Source: Rhyacichthys aspro (lineage: Eukaryota; Chordata; Actinopteri; Gobiiformes; Rhyacichthyidae). Taken from it: a stretch of 64,000 nt of DNA. The notes beneath the pieces are model-generated. The model was given only the letters and a program-made list of their open reading frames with translations, was not told the origin of the DNA and made no database searches. The DNA lies in contig CM072151.1 of the NCBI GenBank assembly GCA_036850595.1, forward strand, positions 19,879,307 to 19,943,306. Direction: 5' to 3'. Of this stretch, positions 33,321 through 44,480 are shown piece by piece. Every line of letters starts with the position of its first letter. Position 1 is the first letter of the stretch. A program made the translations under genes and the position numbers.

Positions 33321-34339
33321 CGCAGTCTGACAGTGGATAAATCTGTGTGTCTGAAGGTCAACACAAGTGAAGAGGTTCCCTGACCCCGCGACCCACAGGT
33401 CCCACTTGACAACTCTATCTATAGCCTGTGTCCATGACAAAGGCTGCGCTGACAGACAGAAACAAGAGAATAAAAGAGCAGGCTGCACTGACGACCTCAG
33501 ACGTGTCTCTTCAAAAAGGAGAGACCACGACTGAAATCACAGAGAGAACTCTTATTATGTAAAACGATGATATTCCTAAAAGGTAAAACCATTTTCTAAG
33601 GTCTCATAAATGCTCAAATATAATTATGAAGTCACTTTGGTTAGATTATAATACATTTGTGGTTTGTAAATTGCTTGAATAAAAAGTTGATTCAATTTAG
33701 GTTTAATAAAGGAACACAGCACTAAATCCTCGGAAGAAACGGTCAGAAACTAAGCTGTGATTCAAATAAAATAAAATATGACTTCCTTTCTGATCTTATT
33801 TGGGGGCACCCTTCAGGCAGAATGTGGTGAGTTTCATCCAACTTCATATAGTAATGTTTCATTTTTAAAACAAGAACTGGTAAAATCATCCATTGTTTGT
33901 ATATTTGGGTTACATTAGATTCAGCATTTCCATATTCGAACTGATCACTGGTGAAATGCTATCTTAATATCCAAACAAAGAACACCATATACAATGAATC
34001 TGCTACAAACTTGCTGTGTGACCTGTATATTTAATTACTTACTACTCATATTGTGTACAGAAGTTCAATTGTTTGATATACAATAAGCTTGTATGTGTGT
34101 GATTGCAGTCGTTAGGGCACAAAGTGTTAATAAAAACATCTGTGCGCCAATGGCCAATATTCAAAATGTCTTCTCTGTCTGTTGTTTATTATCATTTATG
34201 AAATTATATAACTCAAAAGGTGGATAGGGATGCGTGGCGTAGTAAAGCTGGAGAGTAGTGCTATGATTTCACTTCCAACATAAAAGAAAATCAATATTTA
34301 CTCCATTTAAAAAAACATATTTAGTTTTTTTTGTCCTTT
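33321..34339. other. Intergenic, mostly AT-rich
   Basis: No gene recognised. Confidence 0.5.
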
Positions 34340-34470
34340 TAAGGGTTTATTCTCAGTCAGAGTACACAGACAGGAAACAAAGGGGAATGTCATTGAGCAC
34401 ATTACCCCTGCTGGAATTGAACCCATGTCGCTTGGGTATGTGGTATAAGCTCCAGCAGGTGAGCAGCTCT
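34340..34470 (-). mobile_element. Degenerate tRNA-derived SINE, minus orientation
   Basis: Read on the minus strand: a tRNA-like part with a B-box-like GGGTTCAATTCC, then CAGGGGTAATGTGCTCA and CTTTGTTTCCTGTCTGTG, ending in AATAAA and A-rich sequence. The order matches the copy at 61695-61850. Family name not assigned. Confidence 0.6.
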
Positions 34471-34689
34471 TAATGTTTTGTTGCCATTGTTTCCATTAAT
34501 TATCCTCTGCACAAATGTCACAAACAGAACGGTTTAGTCTGACTCTAAATTAAAAACCTGCTATTCTTATGTCAAATGCATACTATAAATTTAGATTGCT
34601 ACTAATTTCTCTGAAAAATATGCAATTATGAGTTGCTGTAATACCTGTTCCCCATGCTGGAGGTCACTCCACAGTCCACTGCTGCAGGA
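34471..34689. other. Intergenic spacer
   Basis: Nothing recognised. Confidence 0.45.
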
Positions 34690-35120
34690 CCTTCTTATGG
34701 ACAGGCAGATTTGAGAAATTATTGATTAATTGCGAGACCCTCCGAGTAGAAAGTGCCCTCTGATGCGTCGGTGGGTTACTTCGCCAGCACATGCTTCTGG
34801 CCCGGCCCCCGTGGCGCTGATGGCTTTAATTGACTGTCTGGCTGTGATTAATGGTCACATGTTAAACATGTACATCGTGGACATTCTTACACAGATGTGG
34901 AAGGCAATTTGAGAAAGAGGGGCCATCTCTGGAGAAGCACTTATCTCTGACTGCGCTCAGCATTTGGGATGGAATAAGGAGCGGGGAGCACTGCTCTGGT
35001 CGGCAGGCCCCAGAGTCGACCTGCGCTGCATCGCTGTGACATTGAGGATATTTAAAGAAATGGCCTCCCCCCACTGGGCCGCACACAATGGGCTCTCAGA
35101 GCAGGGAAATTCATGAGTGA
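34690..35120. promoter_or_regulatory. Candidate regulatory element
   Basis: Cores AAATTATTGATTAATTGCG, GGCTTTAATTGACTG and GCTGTGATTAATGGTC, and a symmetric ACATGT-TAA-ACATGT at 34857-34871, lie in complex sequence. ORFs on both strands have no domains. Confidence 0.4.
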
Positions 35121-35799
35121 GGTATGATAAAAGGTTGTACAACAGAGACAGGGCACACAGGAAAAAGACAACACTTTGAAAAGGGAACTGGAATAGGACA
35201 GACTTTGTATTCATTATAATCTACTTCCAGGACAGGTATGGGACAATACATTGATGTATGTTTATGTCCTCAGAGTCAAGCCAGTCTGCTTTGACCTTTT
35301 TCTGTTTTACCAAAAGCTATTGTCTTTGGTTGACACGAATTAAGTGATTACTATCAAATACTACCATGCAATTTCAGTGTTAATTTTTCAGTCATTTCAC
35401 ATTCAGTTATTTGACTCAACAGAAAGGCAGGTACCTAAATGAAATTATGTGAAGTTAAATGAATCCAGTCAGAGCGATGCTATGTGGTTTACATTAGTAA
35501 TGGTAAAATGTTTTTTCTTGTAAAACACAACTACCAATTCCAGACAATTAGACCGAACATGCAGCAGGTCAAAGAAGTCTCATTGCCCGGAGCAGTACAA
35601 GATGGATTTCTGTCAGAATGTGAACGCGCAAAAATCCAGCTGCTACACAAGGTAAAATCTCATTATCTCAATTTAAAATATTACTAGTTTTCATACCTTG
35701 AATATCAGTGACATCTTAAAATCAGGATACACCTTGAAATAGGTTATTGTAACATGCCTATATCCATCTAAGCTGTATTTTATTCCCTTCTGAGTCCTT
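35121..35799. other. AT-rich intergenic
   Basis: Short ORFs only; nothing recognised. Confidence 0.5.
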
Positions 35800-36790
35800 A
35801 CAGTTTTGTCAAAAGGCCTGATCAAAGAGTAGTAATCACTCCACGTCTCCGTTTGGTCACCGCGGCAGTGTACAAATCCTGCCAGTGATCCCGGCTTTAA
35901 GGAGCACCGATTCTCCACAGTGACAGTGTTTACACAGTGGGGTCCACATGGCAGGGCTCTGTATGGAAGCAGCGGCCAGCATCAATCACCGAGCACCAGG
36001 CAGCCACCAGCCATCAGGACCCACCGCTGTTCAGACTGATTATCAGGGTAGCTTTTACATCATTAGCCCAGCCCCCCTGAACTTTAGCCCCCCCTGCCCC
36101 TCCTCCTGATGACCAACACAGCTTGGCAGGCCACCGCTGAAACGTCTTGGCCAACATAAGCAAAGATTACCACAAGCCACGCAAACTATTTGACCCCAGT
36201 GGCTGTGGAGAATCCGAGGAGGAACAGCGGAATGGCGCGGGCCTTTACAGAGTGAGGTCAGTTTTGGAGCATGTGATTGAGCTAATTGAAATCAACATCC
36301 GTGATTGGACGCGGGCTCGGCACACGGCACAGCAGCTCATGCCAACATCCGTCAGCGCTGAGCTCTGGCCTGTGGCAGCGAGGGCGGCCTGCTGAGGAGT
36401 GGCAGGGGTCGCATGGCTGTCACGAGTTTACACAGCTACATATCACAGACACCAGCCTCCACCACGTCACCGCAGCCCGCACCGGCTCCTTCACAAGGAC
36501 ATTCAAGAGCCGGGCCTGGACCGGGTCTACGGCGCTCTCATCTCCCAGCAGGCAGCCTGTGGGCCCTTGTTAATGGTGGCCGCTCCGCACAGCCATGCCA
36601 GCCCCCACTCTCTGTCCCTGACACTGTGGCACCACGCTAGCCCAGGGCGCCACACATTAATGCAACACTAATTAGCAAAGGAGCTGACCGACCAATTATC
36701 CACAGTTCAGTCAAGACGCAGAGGTTAAAGGCGGTGCTAGTGCTGATCAGCTAAATACAGTGTTCAGCAGAGCCAGCTGCGGGGGTCACA
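35800..36790. promoter_or_regulatory. Candidate regulatory block, GC-rich
   Basis: Complex sequence with GACTGATTATCAGGGTAGC, GAGCTAATTGAAATCAAC, CACATTAATGCAACACTAAT and CCGACCAATTATCC. Three overlapping plus-strand ORFs at 36286-36671 are compositional and have no domain. Confidence 0.38.
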
Positions 36791-37559
36791 CACTGCCCCC
36801 AAACCCCCAACATCAGACACAACATGGATGTCACAGCATTTCTGTATGTTGACAATATTGTTGTATGTTCTTAAAGAAATTACAGTTACATACATACTAC
36901 CTACTGTGTGATATACAAGGAGTGTGCCATATGACGATCATGGTTACGGTGTTAGATGTTTGATGATTACTTTCCAATTTGTAGAGACTGTTGGGATCTT
37001 GGCACACATTTATTGACATACTATGTTCACATAGCTTGACAAACCAGACCATTTCACTTTCTTAGCAAAGAAAAGTGGGTTTGGTATCCCACACATTCTC
37101 CACAACCACCCTCGAGTTATGCCTAATCTTAACCATAGTTCAGAAGTCAAATAAACTCCATGCTTTAGTTACATTTCTGCAGAACATTGTTATGGCAATG
37201 CTGGACAGATAAAAAGAAGATGGATGACTAATATAGGATTTGGTTCATGGAACAACAGATCAATCACTCATTATATTTTAGCACTTGCATTCTTATCGGT
37301 CCTAACACAATGGCCAAGTAAAATGTTAACTCAACAATTAATTGCAAAGTTGTATTGTTTCAGCATTAAGTTAGTATCCATCATCTGCTGGTGATTGTTC
37401 AGATTCCAAAATAAAGAAAGAGCAGTGCTCAGTAACAACCAAGTATCAGAATCAGCAATTCACAGTCCACATATCCAAGATGAACTACTGAATAAAGTTT
37501 CAGTTTTTTAACAAAGTATTGATGGAATCTTTTTTCACACTTGTGTGCTCAGATCAGTG
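36791..37559. other. AT-rich intergenic
   Basis: No gene or repeat recognised. Confidence 0.5.
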
Positions 37560-37730
37560 TGGGTGCATTAACCAGGGGAAGAACACTTTCAGCCCAATTA
37601 GCAGGGATGTTTAAAAGAGCAGACTTGTGACCAGAAGGTTGGAATCCCAGCTGGGACGCAGTGGTGTATCTGAGGTACTTAACCTGAATTGCCTCAGTAA
37701 ATATCCAGCTGTATTAACAGACACAATGGC
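37560..37730 (+). mobile_element. tRNA-derived fish SINE fragment, plus orientation
   Basis: Contains a diverged tRNA-like head (GAGCAGACTTGTGACCAGAA, GGTTGGAATCCC as B box) and the familiar fish SINE body phrase GTACTTAACCTGAATTGCC, then AGTAAATATCCAGCTGTAT. These phrases match a widespread teleost tRNA SINE as I remember it. The 3' tail merges into unique sequence near 37730. Confidence 0.7.
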
Positions 37731-38240
37731 AGCACTCTTCCTCTTCATATGGGATTTAACGGTCGACCTGAGCACTCTGTTGGTTTTGCAGCTTTCCGAA
37801 AAGAACTCAAGTAACTTTGCTCAAATGAAAAGTTTGCCTCTATAACCTAGCACCAGCAGACAGCTCCGGATGATCCCAGAGGCGGCCATTACCACGCTTT
37901 TGTCCTAACGGGACACGGTTCACTCCGCCGGATCGCAGTCATCTGTATTCACTTCACGCCGCACTCATCATCTGCCACCATCTGCATACTTTTACTGCCT
38001 GTGATCACACCGCTGTTCTGAGGCCTGTCATTATTCTTTACGGCATTGTTAAAGCTGCCGGCTGCAGCATCAGAACTTACAGCTCGCTCGAACGTGGCTC
38101 TCCCCTCGGCCTCTCCCTCGTGTCTGCATCGAGGCTTGTAAAAACGCACCTTTCTCCGCGAGTGCCACAAGACAAATGTGACCAGCTCTTTGCAAAGTGA
38201 TACTCTGCAACACTGAGGCGAGACTCGATCTTAAAAGGTC
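37731..38240. other. Mixed intergenic, possible regulatory sequence
   Basis: Complex CpG-bearing sequence at 37860-38220 (CGGATGATCCCAGAGGCGGC, GCCGCACTCATCATC). Minus-strand ORFs of 65-73 codons lack domains. Confidence 0.28.
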
Positions 38241-39174
38241 CACATTTTTCATAGACTTAGACTTCACTGTTTTCTACATCACACAGACACTTTTATATAC
38301 GTAAACCACACATATGCCTATAGTGACTGGCTCAATATGAAAAACAACACGCCCAGGGTTATGGTATATCATGCCATATTATCTATTCAATGCAGATAAA
38401 TCATGTGAGCTAGGCAAACAAAATGGGGAATTTCTTTGAATAATGACTTTCCAGTGATTTAATGCTCAAGTCTACTTCCTTTTGAGCGTCCCAGGTGAGA
38501 GTACTTTGCATATTGTTGTGAATAACATCCGTCTGTGTGATGGGGGAGAACCTTGCATTGCCCCCTTGGCAATGTAAAGCAGTCCTTTAGTGCGGATCAC
38601 ATAGCCCGAGGTGAGCGCTTCATATTCTTAAAGTCACAGGCAAATCAAAGCAGCCGCAAATACAATTATTCAAACCGCACTAAACTGTGTTGTGGTGGAT
38701 CTTCATTCTGTGCTCGAGTCAGCCCAGTCTCAGCACAGGTGCAGTAAGACCGAAATACTTTACTGCGTACTTTTTATTTACAGCGAACTATGTTTAATAT
38801 GGTAAAATAAACACAAACGTTTTAATAGGAATTCCATTAGCTTTTAAAAGAGTGCAAATAAATGATTGTTACATCATGCTTTCCAATATATATTAACATA
38901 AATAAAGCGGCATATTATTACTAGTAAATTACTCTTCCTGTTAGCTCAGTAGTTTTGCTCTGTTTTAGTGTCAACTTAGTAAAAATGCCATAAATCATAG
39001 TATTGTTTTGTGCTCACTTCATATAACTCCCCTTTTAGCTAATTTCAAGAACTTTTAGAAGCTTTACCACAAAATGATAAGAACTTAAATAGTATTAATG
39101 TACAGCTTTTGAATCTATTCATATTAAGCTTTAAGTGGAATAAACCCTAATTACTAATGATTAGTATCTCGTGG
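38241..39174. other. Intergenic, mostly AT-rich
   Basis: A short complex patch at 38520-38760 (GGATCACATAGCCCGAGG) may be regulatory. Nothing else recognised. Confidence 0.4.
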
Positions 39175-39372
39175 TACTCCTCCCTCCGTCCAAAGACATG
39201 TTTGGGTGAATTGGTCAATATTAATTGCCCCTAGTGGATGAATGTGACAGTGACTGGTTGTCTGACAGTGTCTATGTCCAGGATGTATCCGTTAAAGGCC
39301 CAAAGCTGCTGTGTTAGGCTCCATTCGCCCCATAACTCCCTAATGGAACGAAGCTGAAGAAGATGAATAAAT
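39175..39372 (+). mobile_element. L2/SINE-like dispersed repeat 3' tail
   Basis: A degraded copy of a consensus abundant in fish genomes: GTCCAAAGACATG (39189-39200), GAATTGGTCAATATTAATTG, GAATGTGACAGTGACTGG then TTGTCTG, CCAGGATGTATCC, GGCTCCATTCGCCCC, and an end in GAAGAAGATGAATAAATG. The order of blocks agrees with the remembered consensus, which normally ends in ATGGATGG-type repeats. Confidence 0.7.
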
Positions 39373-39639
39373 GTTGGTATGCATGCAGTATATACACATG
39401 AGTGTTAAAACATGTGGGATGTTCTGTAATCCCATATTATAAAGTGTATTTAGGCGAAAAGTCAATGTACAACACGCAAATGAATAAAACAGTTACTTTG
39501 CTGCATGTTGATGATGCATGTGATGTCAAAGTCAAGTTTTCATGTTCTTATCAACTTGAGCTCATGGCATTCTTGATGTCATGACAATGTTTTTTTGAGT
39601 TTCCGAGCAAAACGTGAATGCAGCATTACTGCTAAAACT
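39373..39639. other. AT-rich spacer
   Basis: Nothing recognised. Confidence 0.45.
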
Positions 39640-39905
39640 TTATAATAACTCAAGCAATAAAAGAGTAGTTAAGCATTAATAGATGTGTAATAAACAATTC
39701 ATTCATTATTAGATTATTTATAAACACTAAAATATAATTCTACATTACTTTATGATTAAGACAAAAACATTTATAGCAATGTTTAAAACATGATAGTGAT
39801 TGTTAATGTTGGATTAATGCTTTGTAAGTCATTAAGGATTAAATTGTTACAAATAACCAAGTAACGCTTATTATGCCTTTTGCCTATTCTAAAAGTGTTA
39901 CAACA
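39640..39905 (+). mobile_element. Diverged short AT-rich DNA-transposon-like repeat (copy 2)
   Basis: Begins near ACTTTATAATAACTCAAG and ends CTATTCTAAAAGTGTTAC, giving imperfect inverted ends (TTATAATAA against TTATTATG). The internal block 39803-39826 is the reverse complement of 23179-23202 at 23 of 24 bases. Nonautonomous, with no transposase. Confidence 0.55.
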
Positions 39906-40370
39906 TTATTTTACTGAGCTTTGTTATAACTACAACAAAGGTAGATGAGAAGCAGTTGAACCTTCATCCTCATCTGGCAGTGAGACAAAGTTAATTTGTT
40001 TCTCTGACCTCAGCAGATGTACATGTACATAGACAATGTACCTATAATAGGTGTCCATTATATACAATTAAGGATATAATTAGTGGATGTAGTAATAAGA
40101 ACAGAAAAGTTATGTGGAATACCCTGCAGTTTTTGTTCTATTATTTTTTTGTAAGTAATCTTGTCTAATTTAATAAAACACTAAAGGAATCTGTGGCTTG
40201 TGACAGAGAGAACAGCAGGAGGAAGGGGCTGGGCTCAGGAAAGCCTATTGATTTCTAAAACACATTCTAAAAGGTCCCATGCCAAACTTTGGTCTGACAG
40301 CAGGATTTGTGCAGACTTTGAACTACTGCAGAACAAGGGTGCAGAGATAAGTCTTAACAAGAGCACGCTG
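39906..40370. other. AT-rich intergenic
   Basis: Nothing recognised. Confidence 0.5.
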
Positions 40371-40551
40371 CTGTGGACGGGGCTAAGAGGGCCTTAAGGA
40401 GACATCGAGCAGTGTTCAAGACTCCGCTTCGACTGGCTTCAAGGGCCGACCGTAGGCCACAAGCCTTAATGGTATGGGAGGATGCTGGAAAATGCTCGGA
40501 CTGAATTTGCATCTGAAAAGTGCCAATGGCGTATTCGGATAACAAGACAAC

Positions 40552-40574
40552 AGAGGAGGAGGAGGAGGAAGAGG
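40552..40574. repeat. (GAG)n microsatellite
   Basis: Seven or so GAG/GAA triplets. Confidence 0.8.
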
Positions 40575-40780
40575 CCGGGTGGGAAGAGTCAGCAGCATCT
40601 TTAATAATATCAGGGAAAAAAAAAAAAATCAGAACAGGAAAAACTCTGCCTATAGGTACGAGGCTAATTAAGAAAGTTTTGTCTGAGAGAGGAATCCGGG
40701 GCAAAAGAGAATGGTTAGATTCAATATTCCCCAAAGATTGTCTTCAAAGCCTAAACCGAGGATATTAAATGCATCAGAAA

Positions 40781-40796
40781 TAATAATAATAATAAT
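40781..40796. repeat. (AAT)n microsatellite
   Basis: About five AAT triplets. Confidence 0.8.
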
Positions 40797-41480
40797 GCGC
40801 GCATGTGTGTCACTGCTGCCGGCTGCAGTCTCTATCAGAGGAGGAGCGATAAAACCTACACTACTGTACCATTCGCCATCAGGAAACAACACTCGCTTTT
40901 ACGACAAAGGTTATATTGATGCGTACATAAAGTTCTATAGATCGTCCCCCCGGAGAGCCCCATTACTAATTACAACTCCTGACAAACCGTCTGTCTGCAC
41001 GGGACACGATCGCCATAGGACCCCTGTGAGCTGATGAGATGATTAACACAGATGAGCGCTAGTTTATTTTTTTAACCCGTTCTCTCCGAGTCACTCGACA
41101 GCCACATTCATCTCTGCAATAATTGAGCCAGCCATCTTGTCACTCTTTAAATTTATCACCCGTCCTGTCGCAGGTTTACGGAAATGTCCTGGCGCTAAAT
41201 ATGTCAACACACTCCACGATGCTATATGTTGAATCTGTTGTCTTCTACGTTTCGTTAAAGGGTTGCTTCGGCTGCAAAAATGAATGAAAAGAGTGACCAT
41301 CTCAGTTACAAACACAAGTGTAAATGGGGACGTGATTTATGTGGGAGAAAACGTGCCCACTGTTAAGTTTAACGACTGTTTGTGAGGACTTACTGTGTTA
41401 GTGAGTAATTGCGATGGCTTCCCGGAGCTGTGTGACCCATGGGTGCACAACCGAGAGCAGGTGGCAGCTCAAACTGATAG

Positions 41481-42600
41481 GGAGTATTTTCTGTTTAAAA
41501 TAAAGTCTTGATTACTGTAACATTATTCCACCCGGCCGGCTCCAGCCATTTATCAATAGTCTGTGAACCTAACCTGAACTTAAAAATTGGCGATTTTTGA
41601 GTTTTTTTGCCAAGTAAAGAGAAAAGGGTCAATAGTATGAGAAAGATGCCTTGGTGTTTTGCGCATACACAGAATAAAATGTTTAAAAATCAACAGATCA
41701 AAGAAAGAAAGAGAGTCCAAGAGATTTAAAGTTGTGCCAAAGCTGTAACGTGACTCTGAACTCATCTTATTTTTGTTTTATTTGACTCCTTAAGGACTAT
41801 TTGAACATATCAGAACCAATTATGTCTTAAAAAAAGCTCCTCACTCAGTTACAAATCGTGGTGCGTTAATGTTATCCCCAGATGCTCAAATTTTCCGATA
41901 TGGGAAGTCGTTTTTCTGACTTTGTGTTCAAGTTGTAATATTGAGTTACTATTGACAGACAAAGTCCATTATTGGTTAGGATTAGAAGTCAGATTTAATG
42001 TTTTTTTTAAAATTGCTTTTAATGTGAATAAATATTTAAATATAGCTTAGAAAAAAGGTCACTCTTATGGGAACAACAACTCAAGCTAGTTTTACTTTAT
42101 AAAAATTTATTCAAATCACTTTGCTGCTCTGTCGATGTCAATGATGCGTACAAAGACAAGTCAGAAAGTCAGGAACACTATTTTAACCCATGTTCCCAAG
42201 TTGTTTTTCAGAATTAAGCGGCATTCAAGAGCATTTTTCAACATTTTTTCTTAGGTTCCCACTGTCTCGCAACTGATGACAACTGTAAACAAAGCAGTTG
42301 TTGAAACTTTCCGCTAACTCCAATACACAAGCTAATGAACGTGATAACAGCACCGTTTCAGGATCACGGTAACCTAAAAATGTACCTAGAAAATCCTAAA
42401 TTACATAAAATTAGAATATTATTGTGAAATAACCGGGGTATTAATGTTGGTAGATATGTTTAAGGTGCTCATGTGGGAGTTTCATGAAACAAAAGAAGTT
42501 TAGAACGAAGCTGCCAAAGTCTAAAGACAGCTCCAAGTAGACATTTTGAAGAAGGCAAGTTATATTCTCTCTATTCTGTTATTGACTTGCGTGGAACCGT
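41481..42600. other. AT-rich intergenic
   Basis: No gene, repeat or notable motif recognised. Confidence 0.5.
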
Positions 42601-43480
42601 GGAGCATCACAGCTACAAGTGGACACCACCTTCCACATTTCATGACATTTGTTGTTGCTGAATTAAACCCTGGCATGGAACACCTCCAAAAGTTTTTTCC
42701 TTGAAGGCAGCTCTTGTCCGATTTAAGCTGGCAATAAGCTCAGAATTACGGCGGAAGCAGCAGTGATTGGAGCCCTTTCGCTTCCTCCAGCAGCTTGTTT
42801 GCACTGAGGCTCGCTGAAGGTTGACCCCGGCTCTTGTCAACCTTGAGCAGGTCTCTGACTCCAGGCCTGTCCCGTCCCTCTGTCCGTTTGTGGATCTTGG
42901 AGGGCTTTGGGGGTCATCTCCGATCTTACACCGTCAAGCCCCCCTTCGCCTAGATCCTCACTCTGCCAAGTCCACTTACCGTCTCCGATGTGCGGCTACC
43001 TCCGACCGACCCCGATACATAGCAGGGCACTACAAGACATGTTTCGCTCTCAGCCAGCAAGGAGGGTTATGTGCAGTGTTATCGTTCACTATCTTTCCCC
43101 GAACTGTCGACTCACATTGCGTTACAGTTGTGTGCTATAAGACTCGGAGCCATAGCGAAGGATCAGCTTCTATTAGGGCGCCTATTATCATCCCAATTCA
43201 GTCGCATTTTAGCATTTAAGTGTCGAAAGTTCACGCTGAATTTTCCAGTGCCGTGCCTCAAGGTATGGAAGGCACATCAGGCAGACGCCGATAACATGTG
43301 CTCTACTTTTCCCCCCTTGCCTTCTCTAACGCTGACTGTTTGTAAAATTACAAGAGATTTCACAGGGCCAGAGTCGGGTGTGATGAAATGCATGCTGAAA
43401 GAGCCTGGCACTAGCAATAAATGTTCACAATGTTCAGCCAGAGTTGGATTGTGCAACAAATATTAAGCTAATCATCAGTC
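42601..43480. other. Moderate-GC intergenic with overlapping spurious ORFs
   Basis: Plus-strand ORFs of 132 and 131 codons overlap in different frames (42821-43219, 43071-43466). Neither shows a domain or start context, so I do not call a gene. Some of the block may be regulatory. Confidence 0.3.
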
Positions 43481-44480
43481 ACTTTTGTCTTCTAGGCAAC
43501 ACTGGAGCCCTCTTTATAAGACTATTTACCATTTCCAGTGGAGCCACCCCCTCCCGTACCCACTGCCCACCCCCTGCATCCACGCACGCCCCCCGCTCCA
43601 ATCCTACCCCAGGCTGTTCATCTCTAATGAAAGAGAAGATAACGCACAGACAGTCAGGATCACACACTAAGATGCCTGCCCTACATAAAGCCTATTCTTC
43701 CACCAAGTACTTCACAACATGTCACTGACATTATTTAAAGTGATTACATTTAGCACAAGTGAATGTCAGGAAACAGCACAATTACTCTCGTGGCAAATTC
43801 AGCCTCTTTGACAATCCTCCCCTACAGGTTACCCCCCCACACCACACCACACACACACACACACACCATCATTGGGCCTATAGGAACATGTGGAGTGCAG
43901 CCACCTATTTACACACAGCCATCACTAAATGTCTTGTCATCATACAGTGAGAATAATATGTGGAAACAATGCAAACGCTGGCTTATGCTTCAATCCAAGA
44001 GGAAACATTTGCTGTCAGGCAAGTTCATTTCAGTAAATAAGACACTGGTGCTGGCTTGTTTGCAGCACTTTCACACTTTAACTTAACTGGAATGTTTTTA
44101 TCATGTCTTTTTGGCTTTTTTCCCTTTAAAAAGCTTCTTCCAATTTCATTACCAGCTTGTTAAAATTAATAACAGCAAGTCAAAAGATTAATTAAATAAA
44201 AATATTGACTGCAGGTCAGCGCATGTCATGTATATCAAGCACGTATTTGCATGTAGAGTATTCCATTTAATTAAAATCCCAATGTTAATGTAGAAAATCT
44301 ATGTGAGACATATGCCTGAGCACAAACACACACACATGTTCAGTCTCCATTACACACTCACACAAATAATTGAGATTTTTTCTCACAAGGACATGCAGAG
44401 CCTGGAGCCAGTGCTTAATTGCACGAGCTATCATTACACGGAAAATCAACAATTTTAAAAATACACCGAACACCTTTCAT
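43481..44480. other. Intergenic with CA repeat
   Basis: C-rich sequence at 43540-43600, the CA microsatellite, then AT-rich DNA. No gene recognised. Confidence 0.45.
43840..43866. repeat. (CA)n microsatellite
   Basis: Nearly pure CA dinucleotides preceded by a C run and two CACAC-type interruptions. Confidence 0.85.

Larger units (their letters stand above)
40371..41480. promoter_or_regulatory. Candidate regulatory block with two microsatellites
   Basis: Complex sequence (TAGGTACGAGGCTAATTAAG, CCCATTACTAATTACAAC, GATTAACACAGATGAGCG, GCAATAATTGAGCCAGCC). It contains (GAG)n at 40552-40574 and (AAT)n at 40781-40796. The 126- and 107-codon ORFs lack domains and include the repeat tracts. Confidence 0.38.

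Noticed and set aside
34857..34871. p53- or steroid-receptor-like ACATGT-TAA-ACATGT
   Set aside because: CATG cores are 9 bp apart, not the 10 of a contiguous p53 element, and the halves lack the GR/AR AGAACA core.
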